From positions 2,744-15,977 of the forward strand of contig DBXL01000212.1 of NCBI GenBank assembly GCA_002309275.1: a stretch of 13,234 nucleotides of DNA, given 5' to 3'. Below the pieces are notes generated by a model. The model was not told where the DNA came from. It saw only the letters and a list, made by a program, of their open reading frames with translations, and did no database searches. The translations under genes and the position numbers were made by a program. The first letter of the stretch is position 1. Each line of letters starts with the position of its first letter. The stretch comes from Ruminococcaceae bacterium UBA1213 (lineage in GTDB: Bacteria; Bacillota; Clostridia; Oscillospirales; Acutalibacteraceae). Below are positions 7,036 to 13,234 of this stretch, piece after piece.

Positions 7036-7809
7036 TCAAATATCAATCGTACTGCCTGCCGAAATATAGTGCAGGTCTTTCATGTATGTTTTCATAAATT
7101 CATACTGTGATACGCCCGTACAGTGACAAGTATAAAAGCTTGTATCATATTCATCAAGCCTTTCTGCATAGCTTTTTAAAGCGTCATCAAGAGGAAGCTT
7201 TGAAAAGTGAAATCCCCCTATCAGCACATCAGGCTTAAACCACTCCGCTATATTCATAATTCCTTTATGGGAACAGCCACTTATTAAAATTCTTTTGCCG
7301 GTTTCCTCTATGAGAAGATAGTGTTCATGGCGGAAATCATCAGGCAAAAATTCGCCGTTCTGCACCATGCTCAACCCGAAACTCCCAAGTTCATACGGCT
7401 TTTTCCTGTCATTGCATGAATACAATGTAAGACCATCTGCTATTTGAAAAACATCATCTGTAAAAATAAGCCTGTCATTGTCTTTCAAAGATATATCCAT
7501 ACCAATATATTTCGTGCCGTTATAGTGCGGTTCAAACGCATATTGATTTAAATAAACGCTTGCTTTTTGATTGATTTCCAGAAATCTCGCAAGCCCTCCG
7601 CTATGGTCATAGTGTCCGTGAGAAAGTACCGCTGTATCAATTTCCGACAAGTCCAAATCAAGTTTTTTGGCATTTTCCTCAAATAAATCCGTCTGCCCCA
7701 TGTCAAAGAGAATGTTATATTTATCCGTCTGTATATAAAGTGATAAGCCGTGTTCACAGCGGATATTTTCACTTGAAGAAGTATTCTCGGTAAGTGCAGT
7801 TATTTTCAT
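7036..7809 (-). CDS. MBL-fold metallohydrolase, DHPS-like/MJ0301-type subgroup
   Basis: A 257-residue cytoplasmic metal-dependent hydrolase of the metallo-beta-lactamase superfamily. The metal-binding signature SHGHYDHSGG is at residues 63-72. Further likely ligands are in HEHY (161-164), GCSHKG (178-183), GGFHF (198-202) and CHCTG (228-232). The GCSHKGI and CHCTG motifs, with the GQTDLFEENAKKL start, point to the group often labelled 7,8-dihydropterin-6-methyl-4-(beta-D-ribofuranosyl)aminobenzene 5'-phosphate synthase-like. That name comes from an archaeal relative, and I would not infer pterin chemistry here. The ATG is preceded by GAGGT inside the last codons of the glycosyltransferase gene (gap 3 bases), so the two are translationally coupled. 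It ends the operon at a strong terminator. Family membership is firm; the substrate is unknown. Confidence 0.85.
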   Translation of the reverse strand: MKITALTENTSSSENIRCEHGLSLYIQTDKYNILFDMGQTDLFEENAKKLDLDLSEIDTAVLSHGHYDHSGGLARFLEINQKASVYLNQYAFEPHYNGTKYIGMDISLKDNDRLIFTDDVFQIADGLTLYSCNDRKKPYELGSFGLSMVQNGEFLPDDFRHEHYLLIEETGKRILISGCSHKGIMNIAEWFKPDVLIGGFHFSKLPLDDALKSYAERLDEYDTSFYTCHCTGVSQYEFMKTYMKDLHYISAGSTIDI

Positions 7810-7812
7810 AAT

Positions 7813-9654
7813 TTACCTCGCCATGTCAAATACAACTATGTCATATACGAGTCCACCGCATATTGCATAGAATGTCACTGCTCCGCATATCAATGCACCG
7901 CATATTCTCTGCCATTCCTTTGCATTCTCACGCATTAAACGCTGTACTGCCCAGCCTGTAAAATATGCCCCCGTCACTATCAGCGGAACGGCATATCGGA
8001 TATTCTGTGTGCAGACGTGGGCGAATTTCAGACAGAATACATAATAGGATATAAATATCACTCCGTAGAGAATACCCAAAAATACCTTCATAGGCATATC
8101 AAGCTCTTTGCTTTTTTTGCAGAGGGCAAATATCATTGCCACAAAGCCTATAATGCCTATCACAACTGCCGACCAGAAAAGAAAATTACTGAAACCGCTT
8201 ATATTCGGGAAACTTCTCACTGCAATTCCCTCATCAAACATAGATGTCTTGAAAAGTCCGACGAGAGGATTGAATTCATTATAGGGGGCTTCATAAATAG
8301 TAAATTGGTCTGCAACGTCTTTGAACTGATACAGACTGAAATCAAACAATCTCTGCCATACAGGGATATTTCCCACATACTGCTGAGAATCCTTTGAAAG
8401 CTGTAAAACATATCCGAAAGGCACGCCGTGACTGATATAATTTCTGAAAGACCACCATAAGCCCAGCGGGGCACATATGGCAAGAAATACAGCATATTGA
8501 GTAATATATTTTTTAATATTTCTGTTATCCCTGTCAAGCATATTTTTAATGAATGCATATATGAAAATGAATGCAACAGGCGGTGCAATCATCCAGACAG
8601 AGAGTTTTGTCATCATACCCAGACCTATGCAAAGGGCTGTAAAAATAATATGTTTCATTTTACGGTGCTTATACCAGTAAATTGTATTAAGCACTGCACC
8701 AAGCATGAATGTAATGGAAAGAATATCATTGTTAATACTGCCTGCCATGATATAGAATGTAGGACAAAGTGCCACGATTGCCGTTGCTGTGACAAGGGCA
8801 ACTCCCCTTAACTTCAGCTGACGGAATATCTTATAAGAAAGTATCATGCAGAGAGTGGAATAAAAGAGAGTCAATATCTGTATATTTTCAAAAGCGTGTG
8901 CATACTCGATTTTAAGGAGCATTTGTATGCCTACCCAGCAAGCCGCTATGATATGATGAAGCGGAGGGTGATAAAACTGATAGACAGTCCTCACGTCAAA
9001 ATCAGGGAGGGCTTTATTTTTGAAAAGATACTCAATATAGCCAATATGACCTTTTCCGACACCGAGTTTGGCAACATCATGCTGCATAGTCACCATAGGC
9101 ACGGATATAATATAGCAGAGTCTGATGAGAAATCCTGCCGCCATAATAAGCAGTATCATATTTCGGACAGTAAGCCTGCCCTTTATGCCGAGATATACAA
9201 ATACAGCGGTTATCACGCCCAAGCCTATATTGAGGAAATGATAAGCATACTCATTCTTAAAGTAAATGACTGTGAAAAAAATCGTTGCCGCAATCACTCC
9301 CGCACCCATGATGCCGAATGAAATCAATTTATTTTTCTTATCATCAGGCTTTTCACGCATGGTATAAAGACCTGCACATATACCCAGAACAATCACCCCA
9401 ACAGACGGCACTATCAAAGAAATATAAGTCACGCCGTCACCGAGATTACTGCCTGTTGTGAGTGCTATGCAGAAAAAGCATAATAACGCTGCTGAAATAA
9501 TCGGATGCTTATATATCAGCCTGAAAAGCGATATATAAAAAGGTTCACGCTTTACTTTCTTTTCAGGCTCTTTGTTATCGTTTTTATTCATTCCGCCATA
9601 AAGCATATTATCCCTTAACTTCGAGATTTTCGCAGAAAATCCTGTTTCAGCCAT
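7813..9654 (-). CDS. Polytopic membrane glycosyltransferase, GT-C fold (GT39/ArnT-like)
   Basis: A protein of about 613 residues with a charged cytoplasmic N-terminus (about 45 residues, KNDNKEPEKKVKREP) followed by some 13-16 hydrophobic segments, as expected of GT-C enzymes that transfer sugars from polyprenyl-phosphate donors on the outer face of the membrane. A long extracytoplasmic loop after about residue 186 carries QHD (192-194), a candidate for the acidic catalytic motif, and YHPPLHH (229-235), which resembles the HPP element of GT39-like proteins. Another large loop spans about residues 404-490. NIRYAVPLI near 552 is a common late motif. Start: ATG at 9654 has GGAGG 7 bases upstream; a TTG at 9657 is possible but badly spaced. 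It sits between the FAD oxidoreductase (15 bases upstream) and the MBL hydrolase (3 bases downstream). The acceptor is unknown; family assignment is by topology and loop motifs only. Confidence 0.8.
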   Translation of the reverse strand: MAETGFSAKISKLRDNMLYGGMNKNDNKEPEKKVKREPFYISLFRLIYKHPIISAALLCFFCIALTTGSNLGDGVTYISLIVPSVGVIVLGICAGLYTMREKPDDKKNKLISFGIMGAGVIAATIFFTVIYFKNEYAYHFLNIGLGVITAVFVYLGIKGRLTVRNMILLIMAAGFLIRLCYIISVPMVTMQHDVAKLGVGKGHIGYIEYLFKNKALPDFDVRTVYQFYHPPLHHIIAACWVGIQMLLKIEYAHAFENIQILTLFYSTLCMILSYKIFRQLKLRGVALVTATAIVALCPTFYIMAGSINNDILSITFMLGAVLNTIYWYKHRKMKHIIFTALCIGLGMMTKLSVWMIAPPVAFIFIYAFIKNMLDRDNRNIKKYITQYAVFLAICAPLGLWWSFRNYISHGVPFGYVLQLSKDSQQYVGNIPVWQRLFDFSLYQFKDVADQFTIYEAPYNEFNPLVGLFKTSMFDEGIAVRSFPNISGFSNFLFWSAVVIGIIGFVAMIFALCKKSKELDMPMKVFLGILYGVIFISYYVFCLKFAHVCTQNIRYAVPLIVTGAYFTGWAVQRLMRENAKEWQRICGALICGAVTFYAICGGLVYDIVVFDMAR

Positions 9655-9669
9655 CAAAAAACCTCCTCA

Positions 9670-11220
9670 CTATTTACTTTCATGGTATTCTTTTTCCGTA
9701 TTGACATTCCATATATTTTCCTTTGAAGAAATATTATTAATAATATTATTGACCGTTTCAAAAGCCGTACACATGGAATGGTCTATATTATTATAACGGT
9801 GCTGACCGTTTCTGCCGACACAGTACAAATTGGGAATGGTATTGAGGTAGCCCCTTAAATCGTCCATGTGTTCATAAGTATCAAAATAGGCAGGATATGC
9901 TTTTTTAACTCTTTCAACATGGTAGTCAAGCACTTCACTCTCACTATCAATCAGTTTCATCTTGACCATTTCGCTTATGCCGAGCTTTCCGAAATCGTCA
10001 TCACTCATTGACCACATTTCATCTCCCTCATTACAGAAATATTCCAAGCCTATCCAGACAGTATGTTCTATATCTTTGACAAGATACGGCGACCAGTTAT
10101 TGTATATCTGAAAACGCCCCATTTTGACATTTCTGTCATGCACATATACCCAATCGTCAGGCACGATATTTCCAATGGTTTTCGTGTTGGTTTCATTTTT
10201 CAGATTCAGGTGCGGTACAAGTACGCCTACTGTCATATAATCCCTGTAAGGCAAGCCCTTTGCTATATCAAGATACTTTTCGGGTACGTCGTTCATGCCC
10301 TCCACCAAATCTTTCACAGGCATAGATGAAATGACAATATCCCCTTCAAAAGTCTGCTCTTTTCCGTCTTTGGAATAAATAACGCCTGTAAGCCTGTTAT
10401 CGCTGTTTTTAAGTATCTTTATAACTTTGGCATTTTTGATGATTTTACCGCCCATTTTCTCCAATTCACCAGCGGTTATCTCCCAAAGCTGTCCAGGTCC
10501 CAATTTGGGATAGGAAAATTCCTCTATTAAAGAAGTTTCCACTTTACGATTTTTCTTATGGAAAGCCTTTCCGAACATATCTTTTAAAATTGCTTTAATA
10601 GATAAGCCTTTTACTCTCTGAGCACCCCATTCGGGAGAAATCTCACTGGGGTGTCTGCCCCAGAGATTCTGTGTATAGTTCTCAAAAAACATGGAGTATA
10701 ATTTCTTTCCGAATCTGTTGATATAGAAATCTTCCAGTGAATTTTCCTTTTTCTTGAACATGGCACTTTTCATGTAACTGCACCCTGCCACCATTGTTGT
10801 ACCGAATCCCATATTTTTAATTGTTTCAAACTTCATTGAAATCGGATAATCAAAAAATTTATTATTAAAGAAAATTCTTGATAAGCGGTGCCTTTTCAGC
10901 ATAACACGGTCTGTCTTTTCGGGATCGGGACCGCCCTCTTTGACGGCAGACTCCCTTTTCAAAATGACATCATCATACGGCATTGCCCCCTGTGTGGGAA
11001 GCATTTTTTCCCACCATTCATTTACTTCAGGCACTTTTGAAAAAAATCTGTGTCCGCCCATGTCCATTCTGTTGCCTTTATAATTTACCGTTCTCGAAAT
11101 TCCTCCGAACATACCGCTTTCTTCAAAAACCGTCACTTCATAGTCCTTGGATTTTGACATTAATTCATAAGCGGCTGTCAGTCCTGCAGGTCCTGCCCCT
11201 ATTATGATTACTTTCTGCAT
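9670..11220 (-). CDS. FAD-dependent oxidoreductase related to UDP-galactopyranose mutase / amine oxidases
   Basis: A 516-residue flavoprotein. The N-terminal Rossmann motif is GAGPAGLTAAYEL (8-20), with Glu34 (FEES) placed to bind the FAD ribose. It is followed by GMFGGISRT and DMGGHRFFSK (53-62), the second FAD loop typical of the protoporphyrinogen-oxidase/UDP-galactopyranose-mutase superfamily. The C-terminal FAD closure is CVGRNGQHRYNNIDHSM (467-483), like the RYYNMD region of Glf. It is longer than Glf proteins (about 370-400 residues) and has the NLWG segment near 185 seen in the uncharacterised oxidoreductases found beside glycosyltransferases. No signal peptide, so it is probably cytoplasmic. 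ATG with AAGGAG upstream; first gene of its unit, followed after 15 bases by the GT-C glycosyltransferase. A role in forming or modifying a lipid-linked sugar is inferred from context only; whether it is a mutase or an oxidoreductase cannot be told. Confidence 0.85.
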   Translation of the reverse strand: MQKVIIIGAGPAGLTAAYELMSKSKDYEVTVFEESGMFGGISRTVNYKGNRMDMGGHRFFSKVPEVNEWWEKMLPTQGAMPYDDVILKRESAVKEGGPDPEKTDRVMLKRHRLSRIFFNNKFFDYPISMKFETIKNMGFGTTMVAGCSYMKSAMFKKKENSLEDFYINRFGKKLYSMFFENYTQNLWGRHPSEISPEWGAQRVKGLSIKAILKDMFGKAFHKKNRKVETSLIEEFSYPKLGPGQLWEITAGELEKMGGKIIKNAKVIKILKNSDNRLTGVIYSKDGKEQTFEGDIVISSMPVKDLVEGMNDVPEKYLDIAKGLPYRDYMTVGVLVPHLNLKNETNTKTIGNIVPDDWVYVHDRNVKMGRFQIYNNWSPYLVKDIEHTVWIGLEYFCNEGDEMWSMSDDDFGKLGISEMVKMKLIDSESEVLDYHVERVKKAYPAYFDTYEHMDDLRGYLNTIPNLYCVGRNGQHRYNNIDHSMCTAFETVNNIINNISSKENIWNVNTEKEYHESK

Positions 11221-11287
11221 TTTTTCTCTCCTTTATTGTGCAAAATATATAAAAAAATTCGTTTTACAAAATAATTCCGTAATACAT

Positions 11288-11316
11288 ATTTTAATTCAAA
11301 TGTCCCCAAAAGTCAA
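11288..11316 (-). promoter_or_regulatory. Sigma-A-type promoter of the oxidoreductase-glycosyltransferase operon
   Basis: On the minus strand, TTGACT (11316-11311, 5 of 6) is followed after 17 bases by TAAAAT (11293-11288, 5 of 6). The predicted transcript start is near 11281, leaving an AT-rich leader of about 60 bases. Nothing in that leader looks like a riboswitch or attenuator. The promoter begins directly after the terminator tail of nnr. Confidence 0.65.
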
Positions 11317-11335
11317 CCATAACTGAAAGAAAATC

Positions 11336-11367
11336 CGGCGTTCAGTCATACAGCCGACCAAACGCCG
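11336..11367 (-). terminator. Probable intrinsic terminator after nnr
   Basis: A 7-bp GC-rich stem, CGGCGTT (11336-11342) paired with AACGCCG (11361-11367), surrounds an 18-base loop in which GTC and GAC could pair further. On the minus strand it starts 6 bases after the nnr stop and is followed by ATTTTCTTTC. The large loop and interrupted T run make it weaker than the other two terminators. The plus-strand side is also T-rich. Confidence 0.65.
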
Positions 11368-11373
11368 TTTATT

Positions 11374-12897
11374 TTAAAAATCGATTTCTTTGATAAAGTC
11401 TGACGGAAGCATTGTGCGGGCTGACATGAAATCACGGCATTTATCTCCTGCAATTCCATGATAATAAACGGCATATACAGCGGCTTTCTCTGCACTGAAT
11501 CCCTGTGCCAGAAGAGAGGACATCATGCCTGCAAGTACATCTCCGCTGCCGCCTTTTGCCATGCCATTGTTTCCCGTGAGATTGACATATACTTTTCCTT
11601 CAGGCGTTGCTATAATCGTGCCTGCACCCTTCAGCACCACTGTTACACGGTATTCCATTGCAAAGTCCTTTGCAACATCATATCTGTAAGCCTGAATTGT
11701 CTGCACATCACTGTCAATCAGTCTTGCCATTTCTCCGGGGTGGGGGGTGATTATCACAGGCGATGTTGCAAGGCGGAGTATATCAAGATTTCCATGTATG
11801 CAATTGAGTCCGTCTGCATCTATCACCATGGGCTTGGGGGAATTCTGTATCAGCATGGAAACAAGCTGCTTTGTATCGTTATTGACTCCCATTCCACAGC
11901 CTATCAGCATGGCACTTGCACTGTTTGACAATTCAAAAAATATTCTCTGATACTCCCTTGCACTGATTTTTCCGTCCTGCGTCTGCTCCAGAGGAAGAAA
12001 TACACTTTCTGCCAGCCTTTGTGCCGCTATGTTATATATCGACCTCGGCACAGCCATTTTTAAAAGTCCCACTCCTGTACGCAAAGCCGCCTCACCTGCC
12101 AGCATTGCCGCACCTGCCATGCCATAGCTGCCGCACACGGCAAGAAGAGTACCGTTATTGCCTTTATGGGCAGACTTTTTTCTTTCCCTGACAGGCTCGC
12201 TTTTGATGAATTCATCTGTTGTTTTCATCATGTAAGCACAACTGTCAAGAACGTGTTTGGGTATGCCCACATCTGAAACAATGACCTTTCCGCAGTAATC
12301 GATTGACGGATATAAAACGTGCAAAGGCTTTAAAGCCGTAAATGACAATGTATAGTCTGCCCGGAAGCACTCCGAAATCACACTTCCGCTGTCGCAAAGA
12401 ATTCCGCTCGGCACATCTACGGCTATTTTGACGGCTTTTTTATTCCGGTTTGCCAAATTGATTATCTCAGCCACATTTGTTTTAAAAATTCCTTTAAAAC
12501 CTATGCCATATACGGCATCTATGATAATATCGGCATTTTTCACAGCTTCGGCAGGCTTTTCGACTTGCTCTGTAAAGTCATACAGGGCAACTTCACGGGG
12601 AAGTGTGCTGAAATGGTTTGACGCAAGCAGAGAGTGAGGCAATCCGTCCGCCATTATGACTGTTACATTATATCTGCCCGACAAAATCTCCGCTGTAACA
12701 AATCCGTCACCGCCGTTATTTCCCGTACCGCAGAGTATGCAGACATTTTTCAAATCCCTGTCTTTTAATATCTTCTCCGTAAAATCTGCAACATTTTTTC
12801 CTGCCCTCTCCATTAAAGTTGATACAGGCACTCCGTAGCTTGCAGACATCTCCTCCATATTTCTGATTTCACTGCTTTCAACGACTATCATTTTCAA
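11374..12897 (-). CDS. nnr: Bifunctional NAD(P)HX epimerase / ADP- or ATP-dependent NAD(P)HX dehydratase
   Basis: Repairs NADHX and NADPHX, the hydrated, inactive forms of NADH and NADPH. The N-terminal epimerase (YjeF_N) domain covers about residues 1-215, with CGTGNNGGDGFV (56-67), DAVYGIGFKG and VDVPSG (160-165). The C-terminal ribokinase-like dehydratase domain covers about 240-507, with KGNNGTLLAVCGS, VIDADGLN (358-365), ITPHPGEM (383-390), LKGAGT and GGSGDVLAGM (449-458). At 507 residues it is a complete bacterial fusion. Start: the TTG at 12897 overlaps the TGA of kptA as TTGA and has GAGGTG upstream at good spacing; the ATG at 12891 (two codons later) is an alternative. The four-base overlap indicates translational coupling to kptA. 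It acts in the cytoplasm and ends the unit at a hairpin. Confidence 0.95.
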   Translation of the reverse strand: MKMIVVESSEIRNMEEMSASYGVPVSTLMERAGKNVADFTEKILKDRDLKNVCILCGTGNNGGDGFVTAEILSGRYNVTVIMADGLPHSLLASNHFSTLPREVALYDFTEQVEKPAEAVKNADIIIDAVYGIGFKGIFKTNVAEIINLANRNKKAVKIAVDVPSGILCDSGSVISECFRADYTLSFTALKPLHVLYPSIDYCGKVIVSDVGIPKHVLDSCAYMMKTTDEFIKSEPVRERKKSAHKGNNGTLLAVCGSYGMAGAAMLAGEAALRTGVGLLKMAVPRSIYNIAAQRLAESVFLPLEQTQDGKISAREYQRIFFELSNSASAMLIGCGMGVNNDTKQLVSMLIQNSPKPMVIDADGLNCIHGNLDILRLATSPVIITPHPGEMARLIDSDVQTIQAYRYDVAKDFAMEYRVTVVLKGAGTIIATPEGKVYVNLTGNNGMAKGGSGDVLAGMMSSLLAQGFSAEKAAVYAVYYHGIAGDKCRDFMSARTMLPSDFIKEIDF

Positions 12898-13234
12898 TCA
12901 CACCTCAATTCAATATACTCTTTCGGCACAAATTCCGTCAGCCATACACCGTTCTCCGACAAATAAAATATATATCCGTCTTTGTACATATCCCCTGCCC
13001 TGACATTGAATATGACAGGCTTTCCATGCCTTGCACCCACTTTCAAAGCCGTTTCGGTATCCTTGGAAAGATGTACATACAGCCTTTTTCCGTGAAGAAT
13101 TCCCTTTTCAAAAATGGAATCTGTATTTTTTTGTGCCGTTCCGTGAAAAAGTATCTCAGGAGGCTGTACCGCCTGCATATCCATTATAACATTAATGGAA
13201 TGTCCCTGACTGGCACGAATTTTTTTACCGTCAT
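12894..13234 (-). CDS. kptA: RNA 2'-phosphotransferase (Tpt1/KptA), C-terminal part, cut by right edge
   Basis: Tpt1/KptA enzymes remove an internal RNA 2'-phosphate by transferring it to NAD+, releasing ADP-ribose 1'',2''-cyclic phosphate and nicotinamide. The visible 112 residues include IRASQGHSI right at the edge, then PPEILFHGTA, LYVHLSKD, VGARHGKPV and YLSENGVWLTEFVP, all hallmarks of the ADP-ribosyltransferase-like half. The two later arginines of the family's Arg-His-Arg-Arg active-site set are present in the RASQGHS and ARHGKP motifs; the N-terminal Arg-His pair and winged-helix-like half would lie beyond the window. An ATG at 13184 is internal: sixteen in-frame conserved codons precede it, so it is not the start. 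The gene overlaps nnr by four bases. In bacteria, which lack the fungal tRNA splicing pathway, the physiological substrate is not settled. Confidence 0.93.
   Translation of the reverse strand, partial: DGKKIRASQGHSINVIMDMQAVQPPEILFHGTAQKNTDSIFEKGILHGKRLYVHLSKDTETALKVGARHGKPVIFNVRAGDMYKDGYIFYLSENGVWLTEFVPKEYIELRCD

Noticed and set aside
8896..9321. 141-codon plus-strand open frame opposite the glycosyltransferase gene
   Set aside because: It is rich in His, Tyr, Lys and Arg in the way expected of the reverse strand of a membrane-protein gene, has no recognisable motif, and lies entirely inside a well-supported gene.
11221..11281. Riboswitch or leader in the 60-base leader of the flavoprotein gene
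   Set aside because: The leader is AT-rich, short and shows no GC-rich stems or known aptamer features.
11458..11928. 156-codon plus-strand open frame opposite nnr
   Set aside because: It is Cys/His/Tyr-rich, lacks a domain and lies wholly within the conserved dehydratase domain of nnr, so it is a shadow frame.

Overview
The window looks like a chromosomal core region of a low- to mid-GC Bacillota, most likely a member of Clostridia. A family-level guess would be Ruminococcaceae/Oscillospiraceae, but that rests only on protein style and gene order. Supporting signs are the order pth - small gene - mfd - SurA/PrsA-like lipoprotein, strong AGGAG-type ribosome binding sites, frequent TTG and GTG starts, and sigma-A-type promoters with TGn extensions. 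All nine genes are on the minus strand, so the window reads from right to left. No mobile element, CRISPR array, tRNA or rRNA was found, and no gene-free stretch exceeds about 160 bases.

Reading right to left, there are five apparent transcription units. (1) A tRNA 2'-phosphotransferase gene (kptA, cut by the right edge) overlaps a bifunctional NAD(P)HX repair gene (nnr) by four bases and ends at a hairpin terminator. (2) A promoter then drives an FAD-dependent oxidoreductase related to UDP-galactopyranose mutase, a large polytopic GT-C/GT39-like glycosyltransferase and a metallo-beta-lactamase-fold hydrolase. These are packed with 15- and 3-base gaps and end at a strong terminator. (3) A promoter immediately after that terminator drives pth (peptidyl-tRNA hydrolase), an unrecognised 116-residue gene and mfd (transcription-repair coupling factor). 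(4) A lipoprotein of the SurA/PrsA chaperone type has its own promoter and a terminator that is symmetric on both strands. (5) lepA (elongation factor 4), cut by the left edge, has its own strong promoter.

Functionally, lepA, pth, mfd, kptA and nnr are housekeeping or quality-control genes: ribosome back-translocation, peptidyl-tRNA recycling, removal of stalled RNA polymerase, RNA 2'-phosphate removal and repair of damaged NAD(P)H. The oxidoreductase/glycosyltransferase operon looks like an envelope-glycan module inserted between them. I see no clearly new system. The points most worth a second look are the small unknown gene in the slot that fin occupies in Bacillus, the heptad repeat over the end of pth, the NAD-themed kptA-nnr pair, the glycan operon, and three starts (lepA, pth, kptA) where simple longest- or first-ATG gene calling gives the wrong N-terminus.
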